Position numbers and translations under genes: made by a program. This document shows, one piece after another, positions 34,758-43,268 of a stretch of 64,000 nucleotides of DNA. Numbering within the stretch: position 1 is the first letter of the stretch; each line of letters begins with the position of its first letter. Source of the stretch: Arthrobacter sp. B3I9 (GTDB taxonomy: Bacteria; Actinomycetota; Actinomycetes; Actinomycetales; Micrococcaceae); the NCBI RefSeq assembly GCF_030816935.1, contig NZ_JAUSYO010000001.1, positions 930,001-994,000 on the forward strand. Reading direction: 5' to 3'. Under the pieces are notes generated by a model, which made no database searches, was not told the origin of the DNA, and saw only the letters and a program-made list of their open reading frames with translations.

Positions 34758-36551
34758 ATGGTACGTATCGAGGATTACGCAATGGTCGGCGACCTCCACA
34801 CCGCTGCCCTGATCAGCACCGAGGGCTCGATCGACTGGCTCTGCCTGCCGCGTTTCGACTCGCCGGCCTGCTTCAACGCCCTCATCGACACGCCGGAGGC
34901 GGGCCGGTGGCTCTTGGCTCCGGAAACCGGCGGGGAGTGCACCCGGCGGCACTACCGCAAGGGGACGCTGATCCTGGAAACGGAGTGGGAAACCCCCACG
35001 GGCAAAGTCAGGGTCATCGACTTCATGCCCCCGCGCGACGGGGTAGCGGACATCGTGCGGATCGTGGTGGGAGTCCGCGGCTCTGTCCGGATGCGCGGCG
35101 AGCTGTCCCTTCGCTTCGATTACGGCCACATCATCCCTTGGGTCCGCCACGACAAACAAGGAATCCACGCGGTCGCCGGACCGGACGCCGCCTATCTCGT
35201 GACGGACGCGCCGCTGCGGGGCGAGCGCATGAAGACGCTCAGCGACTTCACCGTCCACGAGGGGGAGCGGGTGCCGTTCGTGCTGACCTGGACGCCGAGC
35301 CATCTGAAGCGTCCCCGGACCGTGGACCCGGAGAAGGTCCTGGCCTCCACCGAATCCTTTTGGCAGGAGTGGGCCGACCGGTGCACCGTGACCGGCCCGT
35401 ACCGGAAAGTCGTCCAGCGTTCGCTGATCATCCTGAAGGCACTGACGTTCGCGCCCACCGGCGGGATCGTGGCTGCCGTCACCACCTCGCTGCCCGAGGA
35501 ACTGGGGGGCATCCGCAATTGGGACTACCGGTTCTGCTGGCTCCGCGACGCCACCCTGACGCTGCAGGCCCTGCTGGCCGCCGGCTACACCGAGGAGGCC
35601 GCATCGTGGCGGGACTGGTTGCTCCGGGCGGTGGCCGGAGACCCTGCGGACCTGCAGATCATGTACGGCATCCATGGCGAGCGCCGGCTGCCGGAAACCG
35701 AACTTACTTGGTTGCGGGGGTACGAGGGTTCCTACCCGGTGCGTACCGGCAACGCCGCAGCCGGGCAGCTCCAGCTGGATGTCTGGGGCGAAGTCCTCGA
35801 CTGCCTGTCACTGACCAGGAACTCGCTCCTGGAGCACACGGATGAATCCTGGGACCTCCAGGTGGCGCTGATGGAACACCTCGAGAAGGCCTGGACCTGG
35901 CCGGACAACGGTCTCTGGGAAATGCGCGGGCCGCGGCGGCACTTCACGCACTCCAAAATCATGGCGTGGGTGGCGGCGGACCGCATGGTCAAGGGTGTCC
36001 GGGACTTCGGCCTGCCGGGGCCGGCCGACCGCTGGGAGGAACTTCGCGACACCATCCGCGAGGAGGTGATGGAGAAAGGCTTCGACGCCGAACGCAACAC
36101 CTTCGTGCAGAGCTACGGGAGCTCCGAGGTGGACGCCAGCCTGCTGCTCATCCCCCGGGTGGGTTTCCTGCCGCCGGATGACCCGCGGGTGATCGGAACA
36201 ATCGATGCCGTCCAGCGGGAGCTCACCCACGACGGCTTCGTGCGCCGCTACAAGCCGGCCAAAAGCGACGACGGTTTGCCGGGCGGCGAGGGGGTGTTTC
36301 TTGCCTGTTCGTTCTGGCTCGTCGAGGCACTGCTGGGGGCCGGCCGGCGGCACGAAGCCAGGGAGCTGTTCCAGCGGCTGCTGGCGCTGCGCAACGACGT
36401 CGGGCTCCTCAGCGAAGAATGGCATGTCGAGGAGGGCCGGCAGCTGGGCAACACCCCGCAGGCGTTCAGCCACTTCGCCCTGGTCCTGAGTGCCTTGGAA
36501 CTGCAGGAGGATGCCGTGCACCGCAGCGATACCCCGCTGGCGGGCGGCTGA
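34758..36551 (+). CDS. Glycoside hydrolase family 15 protein (glucoamylase/trehalase type)
   Basis: This 597-residue cytoplasmic enzyme has an N-terminal beta-sandwich (about 1-210, beginning IEDYAMVGDLHTAALISTEG) followed by an (alpha/alpha)6 barrel. GIRNWDYRFCWLRDATLTLQ carries substrate-site residues, and SEEWHVEEGRQLGNTPQAF carries the catalytic Glu region. Actinobacterial members of this subfamily include trehalases as well as glucoamylases, so the choice between trehalose and alpha-glucan is open. No signal peptide is present. Confidence 0.9.
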   Translation: MVRIEDYAMVGDLHTAALISTEGSIDWLCLPRFDSPACFNALIDTPEAGRWLLAPETGGECTRRHYRKGTLILETEWETPTGKVRVIDFMPPRDGVADIVRIVVGVRGSVRMRGELSLRFDYGHIIPWVRHDKQGIHAVAGPDAAYLVTDAPLRGERMKTLSDFTVHEGERVPFVLTWTPSHLKRPRTVDPEKVLASTESFWQEWADRCTVTGPYRKVVQRSLIILKALTFAPTGGIVAAVTTSLPEELGGIRNWDYRFCWLRDATLTLQALLAAGYTEEAASWRDWLLRAVAGDPADLQIMYGIHGERRLPETELTWLRGYEGSYPVRTGNAAAGQLQLDVWGEVLDCLSLTRNSLLEHTDESWDLQVALMEHLEKAWTWPDNGLWEMRGPRRHFTHSKIMAWVAADRMVKGVRDFGLPGPADRWEELRDTIREEVMEKGFDAERNTFVQSYGSSEVDASLLLIPRVGFLPPDDPRVIGTIDAVQRELTHDGFVRRYKPAKSDDGLPGGEGVFLACSFWLVEALLGAGRRHEARELFQRLLALRNDVGLLSEEWHVEEGRQLGNTPQAFSHFALVLSALELQEDAVHRSDTPLAGG

Positions 36552-36649
36552 CGGCTGTTTACCTTCTGGTTACCCGCGGGTTTACGCGGGCCCGTCCGTA
36601 AGTATACTTACTAATACCGAAGATGGGGAGAAGACTAAAGGAGTATGCG

Positions 36650-36958
36650 ATGGCTGGACATTTCGAGCTCGTGGACGCGCCCGACGGCGGTTACCGGATC
36701 CGAATGCTGGACGGCGTGGGAGAACTGCTGGCCATCTCGGTGACCTTCCCCACCAAGCGGGCCGCCGTCGCCGGTGTGGCAAAAGCCCGTGAGATTGCCG
36801 GAACGGGCCTGATCAGGGACCGCAGCATGGATGGGCAGCCAGCGGCCAAGGGCATGTTGCCGCGAAGCGTCCGGAGGGCCGCGGGTGCAGCAAACCGCGG
36901 CACTTCGTTGAGCGGGGCGGCACTTTCGGCGGGAAAGAGGGCCCGTGCGCACCGCTGA
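36650..36958 (+). CDS. DUF1508/YegP-like small protein
   Basis: This 102-residue protein has one YegP-like unit: HFELVDAPDGGYRIRMLDGV, then ISVTFPTKRAAVAGVAKARE and GLIRDRS. The C-terminal 40 residues are basic and probably disordered. AAAGGAG lies 7 nt before ATG 36650, and an AT-rich stretch at 36596-36620 may be its promoter. The function is unknown. The 3' end overlaps the HAD gene by 14 bp. Confidence 0.65.
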   Translation: MAGHFELVDAPDGGYRIRMLDGVGELLAISVTFPTKRAAVAGVAKAREIAGTGLIRDRSMDGQPAAKGMLPRSVRRAAGAANRGTSLSGAALSAGKRARAHR

Positions 36959-37679
36959 GACCGCAGGAGACGGCTCGCCGCAGCACGGCGGCGGCCGCAG
37001 GGCGGCGGTACTGTTCGACGTCGACGGAACCCTGGTCGATTCGTCCTATATCCATACCCTGGCCTGGTGGCGTGCCTTCCGCCAGGCGGGTTATGACGTT
37101 CCGATGGCCAGCATCCACCGCTCGGTAGGAATGGGTGGGGACAGGATCCTCGACAGCCTGCTCCCCGCGGACCGGGATACGTCCGAGGACAGCACGATCA
37201 TGACCTCGCATGCGGCGGTGTTCTCCACCTTCTGGCCGTCCCTGCGTCCGCTGGACGGCGCCAAGGAACTGCTGGCGCAGTGCCACGAAAACGGGCTCGC
37301 CGTGGCGTTGGCGTCGTCTGCCCGGGAGCGTGACCTCGAGGCCCTGCGCGCCACGATCGGGGCTGACGCCTTCATCGATGCGGCCACGAGCTCCAATGAC
37401 GCCCAGGAGAGCAAGCCCGCCCCGGACATCCTCGTCGCTGCCCTGAAAGCCCTCGGCGTGCAGGCCTCGGACTCCGTCTACGTGGGCGACGCCGTCTGGG
37501 ACATCTATGCTGCCGGGAAGCTGGATATTCCGACAATCGGACTCACCAGCGGCGGCACCAGCGAAGCGGAACTGCGCGACGCCGGAGCTGTCGAAATCTA
37601 CGCATCCCCCCGGGATCTGCTTGAGAACCTGGGAGCCAGCATGATCGGGAAACTCAGCGCCCGGCGGCAGCAGGACTGA
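36945..37679 (+). CDS. HAD-superfamily phosphatase
   Basis: The protein has 244 residues. HAD motif I is VLFDVDGTLVDSSY (nucleophile Asp), motif II is ALASSARERD, motif III Lys is in ESKPAPDI and motif IV is YVGDAVWDIYAAG. The cap domain between motifs I and II is of the phosphoglycolate/beta-phosphoglucomutase class. The substrate is unknown. The GTG start at 36945 lies inside the previous gene, so the two are coupled. Confidence 0.85.
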   Translation: MRTAETAGDGSPQHGGGRRAAVLFDVDGTLVDSSYIHTLAWWRAFRQAGYDVPMASIHRSVGMGGDRILDSLLPADRDTSEDSTIMTSHAAVFSTFWPSLRPLDGAKELLAQCHENGLAVALASSARERDLEALRATIGADAFIDAATSSNDAQESKPAPDILVAALKALGVQASDSVYVGDAVWDIYAAGKLDIPTIGLTSGGTSEAELRDAGAVEIYASPRDLLENLGASMIGKLSARRQQD

Positions 37680-37700
37680 CGGACGGACGACGGCGGTGCG

Positions 37701-38582
37701 CTACCCGTTGCGGGGGAACCTCCGCCAGGCCTTGAGGAAGTCGGCTTCTGCACCGGCCGCCACGGCCTCCTCCTTGGCATGCAGCCGGCCGTAGCTGAAC
37801 CCGCTCTCTCCGGCGGGCAGGGAACGCAGGCCTAGCTCGGCGAGCAGGGCCCGGGCCATCACGGTGTCATGGTGCAGGCCCAGGATGGTCTGGATGCGGC
37901 GTGCGGCCTTGGCTCTCTTCCGCACCTGCTTGCCGGCGCCGCTGACGGTGGCCGCCAGTTCCGCTGAATAGCGGAGCCGCTTAGCCGCCTTCCGCACCTC
38001 GTGTAGCCCCGCGGCCCGGGCAGGGACGTTGCCGGGTGATGCTGCGGGAAGCCCGGCAACCGCACGGTCCAGGCGGGCAGTATCCCGGGCAAGGATCTTC
38101 TTGAAAGCCTTGCCCGGCCGCCGCGAGGCCCGGTCCGACAGCTTCCCGACGCTGAGCAGGACTTCCAGGCGGGCGATCAGCCTGGTGTAGCGCTCGCTGT
38201 CCAGTGCCGTGACGACGCCCTGGTGTCCGGCCGCAGCCGCCGCGTCGAGCTCCTCGTCGATTTTCCGGTCCGGGCGTCCGTGGCCGAGGTCCCCGGGTTC
38301 AGCGGCGAGCAGGTCCCGGAGCCTCGCCTGGACCACGCGGGGATCACGCGCAGCCCCGAGCTCCACCGAGATCCAACGCAGCTCGGCGCGCACGTCCGAA
38401 GGCTCTGCCGTGGCGAACAGTTTCCGGCCGCTGCCCAGCAGGGACCGGAGCCTGCGGGCCGCCACCCGCATCTGGTGCACGGCTTCCGCCTGGCCCTCGC
38501 GGGCTTCCGGTGCGTGCCGCCGCAATTCACCGAGCTGCTCCCTGAGGTAGCCCAGCAAGACGTCACCCGCGGTGGTTGCCAT
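37701..38582 (-). CDS. CHAD domain protein
   Basis: This 293-residue helical protein has conserved histidines and arginines: AVHQMRVAARRLRSLLG, the ELRWISVELGAARDPRVV block and LHEVRKAAKRLRYSAEL. CHAD domains bind polyphosphate through these basic residues. No CYTH (triphosphatase) domain is fused, so it may act as a polyphosphate-granule protein. Convergent with the HAD gene. Confidence 0.9.
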   Translation of the reverse strand: MATTAGDVLLGYLREQLGELRRHAPEAREGQAEAVHQMRVAARRLRSLLGSGRKLFATAEPSDVRAELRWISVELGAARDPRVVQARLRDLLAAEPGDLGHGRPDRKIDEELDAAAAAGHQGVVTALDSERYTRLIARLEVLLSVGKLSDRASRRPGKAFKKILARDTARLDRAVAGLPAASPGNVPARAAGLHEVRKAAKRLRYSAELAATVSGAGKQVRKRAKAARRIQTILGLHHDTVMARALLAELGLRSLPAGESGFSYGRLHAKEEAVAAGAEADFLKAWRRFPRNG

Positions 38583-38668
38583 GGTTCACTGTACGACGTG
38601 GACGCCAGCCCGGGGTCGCCACGGGCGGACGCCAGCCCGGGGTGCCCGGGCGGCGTTAGAGTGAGTCC

Positions 38669-38983
38669 ATGAATCCAGTGGGGGAACACCGGCCAGGTCC
38701 CGGCCGGAGGAAGCTCGCGGCGGACCTGGCGGCGCCGCTGCTGGCCGTGTTGCTGCTCCTGGCCGGACTGATTCTCACGTCTCTGCCCGTGCGCTCAGAG
38801 AACTTCGGCTGGTTTGCCTATGCGCCGTTGTCACAGCAGACGTTCCAGCTCCAGGGCCTCGTTATGATCGGACCCGAGGCCTGGGCGGGAATCGCGATGA
38901 TCAGCCTGGGGTTGCTGATCCTTGCCTTCTGGTCCGGGTACCGCGTCGGATCGCACCGGCGGCAAGCTCCCGAACTGCAGTAA
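38669..38983 (+). CDS. Small two-span membrane protein
   Basis: This 104-residue protein has two membrane segments ([18 protein letters not shown] and [19 protein letters not shown]) flanking a polar external loop of about 30 residues ([19 protein letters not shown]). I do not recognise a family, but similar proteins are common in Arthrobacter. A duplicated GGACGCCAGCCCGGGGT lies just upstream at about 38600-38645. Confidence 0.65.
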   Translation: MNPVGEHRPGPGRRKLAADLAAPLLAVLLLLAGLILTSLPVRSENFGWFAYAPLSQQTFQLQGLVMIGPEAWAGIAMISLGLLILAFWSGYRVGSHRRQAPELQ

Positions 38984-39053
38984 AGCCTCCATCGGCCCGG
39001 GTCGGGAAGTCCGGGCCGCTACCATTCCGTTCACCAGCACCGAGGAGTTCCGC

Positions 39054-39815
39054 ATGACACGTCTGCACCAGCCCGGCCCCGTCGCCGTCGTCACCGGCGC
39101 AGGATCGGGGATCGGCCGGGCGGTGGCCCGCCTGATGCTGGCCGAGGGATACCGGGTGGTGCTCGGCGGACGGCGGGAGGCGCCGCTGCAGGAGACCGCC
39201 GCCGGCCATGCCCAGGCGCTCGTCGTGCCCTGCGATGTCACGGTGCCGGACGACGTCGAGCGGCTGTTCGCCGCGGCGCTCGCGCAGTGGGGCCGGGTGG
39301 ACGTCCTGTTCAACAACGCGGGCGTGTTCGGGCCCGCCGCATCAGTGGACGAAATCAGCCTCGCGGACTGGGACGAGACGGTGGCAGTCAACCTCACCGG
39401 GTCCATGCTCTGCGCCGCGACTGCGGTGCGGGCCATGAAGGCGCAGTCCCCGCAGGGCGGCCGGATCATCAACAACGGCTCGATTGCTGCGCACGCGCCG
39501 CGGCCGCGGACCGTGGCGTACACGGTCACCAAGCACGCCATGACGGGACTGACGAAGAGCATCGAACTGGACGGCCGCGGGTTCGGCATCTCCTGCGGGC
39601 AGATCGACATCGGCAACGCGGCCACCGAGCTCATGGACACGATCGGCGTCGGCTCCGGCGCCCTGCAGGCCGACGGCAGCCGGCGCGTGGAGCCGACCTT
39701 CCCGGTGGCGGACGCCGCCCGCGCAGTGCTGCTGATGGCGGGAATGCCGCCGTCGGCAAGCGTCGGGTCCGTCGTGATCACGGCCTCCGGCATGCCGTTC
39801 ATCGGGCGCGGATAA
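39054..39815 (+). CDS. SDR family oxidoreductase
   Basis: This 253-residue classical short-chain dehydrogenase shows [15 protein letters not shown] (NAD(P) binding), [20 protein letters not shown] with the catalytic Ser, and [11 protein letters not shown] with the Tyr-Lys pair. The Arg in LGGRREAP after the second strand suggests NADP preference. The substrate is unknown. ATG 39054 has GAGGAG upstream. Confidence 0.88.
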   Translation: MTRLHQPGPVAVVTGAGSGIGRAVARLMLAEGYRVVLGGRREAPLQETAAGHAQALVVPCDVTVPDDVERLFAAALAQWGRVDVLFNNAGVFGPAASVDEISLADWDETVAVNLTGSMLCAATAVRAMKAQSPQGGRIINNGSIAAHAPRPRTVAYTVTKHAMTGLTKSIELDGRGFGISCGQIDIGNAATELMDTIGVGSGALQADGSRRVEPTFPVADAARAVLLMAGMPPSASVGSVVITASGMPFIGRG

Positions 39816-39859
39816 GCCGGCCGCTCCACGCTTCCGGAGGGCCCGTTGAGGCTCCCACG

Positions 39860-40249
39860 CTAAAGCGGCAGCAGCCCGGACAGGTCGGCGCGCAGTCCCG
39901 AGGCGGCCACCCTGCCGCTGCTGACGGCGTCGGCCCAGCTCAGGTGTCCGCAGACCATGGCAAGCCACGTGGCGGCGTCGCACTCGATGACGTTCGGGGG
40001 AGTGCCGCGGGTGTGGCGCGGACCCTGCACGCACTGGGTCACACCGAACGGCGGGACCCGGACCTCGACGGAATTGCCGGGTGCCCGGGCGGTGACCTCC
40101 TCAAGTGAGTAGCGCACCGCCGTCGCGATTGTGATGCGGGGGACGGTGCCCGCATTGCCCGGGGTGGCATCCGGGGTGCCGGCCTGACGCCAGGCGGCCA
40201 GCGCCGAGCGGCCTTCCTCGACTGCAATCCGGCGTCGTTGAATTGCCAC
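39860..40249 (-). CDS. Sterol-carrier (SCP2-like) family protein
   Basis: This 129-residue protein contains the SCP2-like block VEVRVPPFGVTQCVQGPRHT followed by TPPNVIECDAATWLAMVCGH, LSWADAVSSGRVAASG and LRADLSGLLPL, as in actinobacterial sterol carrier family proteins that bind hydrophobic ligands. The GTG start at 40249 lies 8 bp after the asparaginase stop, so the two form an operon. The ligand is unknown. Confidence 0.78.
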   Translation of the reverse strand: MAIQRRRIAVEEGRSALAAWRQAGTPDATPGNAGTVPRITIATAVRYSLEEVTARAPGNSVEVRVPPFGVTQCVQGPRHTRGTPPNVIECDAATWLAMVCGHLSWADAVSSGRVAASGLRADLSGLLPL

Positions 40250-40257
40250 GGTCCCGC

Positions 40258-41274
40258 CTAGTCCAGCAGCGCCGAGACAGCGCGCCCCAAGCGGATTTTG
40301 CCCACTTGCCGGCCGCCGCCCAGCACAGGGTCCACAACTTTCTCCAGCACGCTGGAGACCTCCGGGATTTCGACGGCGCCGGCGGCCGCGAGCATCGTAA
40401 GGCCCACCAGCGTCGTGGCGCGGATGTTGCCGTCGAGGACCTTGACGGCAACGGAGACGCCCTGGCTCGTGGCCATCACCAGGACGCCCTCGGCGCCGAT
40501 CTTGGCGAGGACCCCGAGCTCGTCCATGACGATGGTGTTCGACTCGCCGCGGCCCTGCACCGCCCACGGGTAGTCAAGCATGGACGTGGCGATGGTGGCG
40601 GCCCGGGCGTTAGAGTGTTTGTCCCCGGGGGCCTTGGCCAGCTGTGAGTATGCCCGTGCCAGACCCGTCAGCGATACGGCCGCCACCGGGGCGCCGCAGC
40701 CGTCGATCCCGAGGTGGGCGATGCTTTCGCCGCAGTACTCCTCGATGACAGACCGGATCCGCTGCTGCAGGGGATGGTTCGGTTCCAGGTAGCTGTGGGT
40801 GTCCCAGCCGTTCTCCGTGCAGGCCCACAGGAAGGCGGCGTGCTTGCCGGAGCAGTTGAAGGCCAGACGCGACTTGCCGCGTTCGGAGTGCACCAGCCAG
40901 TTCCTGGCGGTTTCGTCCTGCGGCCAGTCCGCCGGGCACTGCAGCTGTTCTTCCTTCACCCCGGCGGCCTTGAGCATGCCCTCGACCACATCCATGTGAT
41001 CCAGGGAGCCGACGTGGCTGCCGCAGGCAATCGCCACCTGCGCTCCGCGGAGGGGGACGCCGGACTGCATCGCCGCCAAGGCCTGCAGCGGCTTGAGGGT
41101 TGACCGGGCGAAGATCGGGTTGGTGATGTCGCCGAGTTCGGTCACCACGGTGCCGTCGGCGGCCAGCACGACGGCGGAGCCGATGTGGCGGGACTCAACG
41201 AAACCGCTGCGTTCCACCACTGCCAGTTCGACGGCGGACTCGACGGTGAAGGTGGCGTGCGAATTCAGGGGCAT
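40258..41274 (-). CDS. L-asparaginase, Rhizobium etli ReAV type
   Basis: This 338-residue enzyme hydrolyses L-asparagine to aspartate and ammonia. It belongs to the structurally distinct class 3 (ReAV) asparaginases rather than the AnsA/AnsB fold. The Ser-x-x-Lys pair is Ser58-Lys61 (ARSTLKPLQ). The zinc-site residues Cys141 and Lys144 (FNCSGKHAAFL) and Cys193 (GIDGCGAPV) match the ReAV layout. It is cytoplasmic and co-transcribed with the SCP2-like gene. Confidence 0.9.
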   Translation of the reverse strand: MPLNSHATFTVESAVELAVVERSGFVESRHIGSAVVLAADGTVVTELGDITNPIFARSTLKPLQALAAMQSGVPLRGAQVAIACGSHVGSLDHMDVVEGMLKAAGVKEEQLQCPADWPQDETARNWLVHSERGKSRLAFNCSGKHAAFLWACTENGWDTHSYLEPNHPLQQRIRSVIEEYCGESIAHLGIDGCGAPVAAVSLTGLARAYSQLAKAPGDKHSNARAATIATSMLDYPWAVQGRGESNTIVMDELGVLAKIGAEGVLVMATSQGVSVAVKVLDGNIRATTLVGLTMLAAAGAVEIPEVSSVLEKVVDPVLGGGRQVGKIRLGRAVSALLD

Positions 41275-41309
41275 ATCGCAAGTCTATGGTGCCTCCGGGG
41301 ATACTCCCG

Positions 41310-42908
41310 TTATTGCACGGTCACCATGACCGACTGCCAGCCCGAGGCGCCGTCGGGAACCGGATCAGCACGTTTTCCCGTCTGGACTTCACCCGTGCCA
41401 TCCGTGGCCCGGGCTTTCAGGTAGTGCGGACCCGGAGTCGCGTCCCAGTCGAAAGACCACTGCCGCCATGTGATGAGCGAGGCTTCGTCGGAGAGCGTCG
41501 CCTCGGTCCAGGGGCCGTCGTCGACCTGGACCTCGACCTTGGTGATGCCGCGGGTCTGGGCCCAGGCGGTGCCGCCGATAGCCACCCGCCCGGCGGGGAC
41601 CTGGGCGAAGGACTTGGGAACTTCAATGCGGGCCATGGTCTTGATGGGGCCGTGCTCGGACCAGCCGCGCTGGGTCCAGTACGCCTTGCTGTCTGCAAAG
41701 CGGGTGACCTCAAGGTCCACCACCCACTTGGTGGCCGAGACGAAACCATAGAGCCCGGGCACCACCATGCGCACCGGGTAGCCGTGTTCGAGCGGGAGGG
41801 CCTCGCCGTTCATCCCGATGGCCAGCATGGCGTCACGGTCATCCTGCAGCACCTCCAGCGGCGTCGAAGCGCTGAAGCCGTCGATCGAGGTGGAGAGCAC
41901 CATGTCCGCGCCATCCTTCGGTCCGGCCATCCGGAGCACCTCCCGGATGGGCAGGCCGAGCCACTTCGCGTTGCCGGCGAGGTTACCTCCTACCGGATTG
42001 GAGACGCAGGTCAGGCTTACGTGCGATTCGATCAGCTCGGCGTCGAGCAGGTCCTGGAAGGTGAGTCGGACCTCCCGCTCGACGAGCCCGTGGACGCGCA
42101 GCTCCCAGTCCCGGGCGTTGATTTCAGGCACGCTAAGGGCGGTGTCAATGCGGTAGAAATCCTTGTTGGGTGTCAGCCATGGTGTGACGCCCGGCGCCTT
42201 GGACTGCACGCCGGCGGGCACCGGTTGGGCCGCCCTGGCCGGCGCGGGCAGCTTGAGGGATTCGCGGGCCTGGGTCACGTTGCTGCGGGCTGCGCTGAGC
42301 AGGCGGCCCCCGGCCGCGGCGACGGCCGAGGCCGTCACGGTGATGCCGATCCCGCCGAAGAAGGCGCGCCGGCTGGTGGCGGGCCGGTCCGGTTCTTTCG
42401 CGGCGGCGTCGGCGGCCACGTCCGGCCATGCCCGCATCCGCCATAGCCGGCTGACCAGAAGCCGGAGCACGATGAGCCCGGCGGCTGTGCCGATCAGCGA
42501 GGGAATCGCGTCCAGCGGCCTGACGCTCGCCCGGGTGACCACGCTGGCCACGATTACGGTTCCCAGTAACAGCACGCCTGCTACGCCCAGGGCCCACTTG
42601 CGGTAAGCGACGACGCCGAGCACGCAGGCGAGCACCAGGATGGTCACCGCCATGCCGACGAATAGCGCGGCCTTGTCGTTGGTCCCGAAGGTGGCGATCG
42701 CGAAGTCCTTCATCCATGGCGGCGTGAAATCGATGAAGGTGGACCCAAGGGCGATCAGCGGTGTTGCCCGGGCCGTGAAGAAGGCGCCGACCAGTTCGGC
42801 CACGGACAGGACCACCCCCGCCGCCGCCACGCCGGCCAGGGCTGTGGCGGCCCCATGCCGCTGCCGGGGCTGCTGCGGGGACGGCTTCTGGGTGCTGGGC
42901 TTCTTCAT
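41310..42908 (-). CDS. Membrane-anchored molybdopterin-dependent oxidoreductase (sulfite oxidase fold)
   Basis: The protein has 532 residues. Four membrane segments lie in 20-165, followed by a Tat-like SRRAFFGG segment and another hydrophobic stretch (about 185-205), then a sulfite-oxidase-type Mo-pterin domain. SLTCVSNPVGGNLAGNAKWL holds the Mo-ligand Cys, and YPVRMVVPGLYGFVSATKWV and the C-terminal Mo-co dimerisation domain (about 440-525) are clear. The enzyme acts outside the membrane; the substrate may be sulfite or an S/N-oxide. The start is set at ATG 42908; the longer frame runs into the intergenic repeats. Confidence 0.88.
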   Translation of the reverse strand: MKKPSTQKPSPQQPRQRHGAATALAGVAAAGVVLSVAELVGAFFTARATPLIALGSTFIDFTPPWMKDFAIATFGTNDKAALFVGMAVTILVLACVLGVVAYRKWALGVAGVLLLGTVIVASVVTRASVRPLDAIPSLIGTAAGLIVLRLLVSRLWRMRAWPDVAADAAAKEPDRPATSRRAFFGGIGITVTASAVAAAGGRLLSAARSNVTQARESLKLPAPARAAQPVPAGVQSKAPGVTPWLTPNKDFYRIDTALSVPEINARDWELRVHGLVEREVRLTFQDLLDAELIESHVSLTCVSNPVGGNLAGNAKWLGLPIREVLRMAGPKDGADMVLSTSIDGFSASTPLEVLQDDRDAMLAIGMNGEALPLEHGYPVRMVVPGLYGFVSATKWVVDLEVTRFADSKAYWTQRGWSEHGPIKTMARIEVPKSFAQVPAGRVAIGGTAWAQTRGITKVEVQVDDGPWTEATLSDEASLITWRQWSFDWDATPGPHYLKARATDGTGEVQTGKRADPVPDGASGWQSVMVTVQ

Positions 42909-42955
42909 ACAGGCTCTTCGTAGCTGCAGGCCCCGCGGATTGTCCCTGCCCCACC

Positions 42956-43248
42956 GGACATGCCCTCCGCTCACGCCTAGGAGTGGACATATCCCGTGGT
43001 CACGGGCCTGAAGACTGGGCATGTTCTCCCGCTGCGTCCAGGGATGGGCATCATGCCATTGTGCCCGTTGCTCGCGGCAAGGACTGGGCTTGCCCCGCGC
43101 TCGCGGCAAGGACTGGGCTTGCCCCGCGCTCGCGGCAAGGACTGGGCATGCCCCGCGCTCGCGGCAAGGACTGGGCATGTCCCGTGACGATGCGCGCCAA
43201 GACTGGGCATGTCCAGCGGCGGTCACAGCTTAGGAGCCTGCCCAGTCC
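42956..43248. repeat. Intergenic array A of GGGCATGYCC-centred repeats
   Basis: The 360-bp gap between the oxidoreductase and purD genes is filled with variants of the motif AAGGACTGGGCATGYCCCG. Three adjacent 29-bp units start at 43079, 43108 and 43137, with further copies at 43166 and 43199 (29- and 33-bp steps). Looser copies lie at 43013 and 43046. On the left, GGACATGCCC (42956) and GGACATATCC (42985) are in the opposite orientation, as is TGCCCAGTCC (43239). The core GGGCATGCCC at 43144-43153 is a perfect palindrome. Spacing is close to three helical turns. Open frames across the array are by-products of its periodicity. Confidence 0.85.
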
Positions 43249-43268
43249 ACAAAGTACCCTTGAGAACT

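Noticed and set aside
42996..43233. Open frames encoding repeated GKDWACPALAAR-like peptides
   Set aside because: They arise only from the 29-bp intergenic repeat being free of stops in several frames; there is no ribosome site or codon bias.
42956..43248. Possible CRISPR array at 43 kb
   Set aside because: The sequence between cores is itself repeated, not unique spacers, unit length varies, and no cas genes are present.
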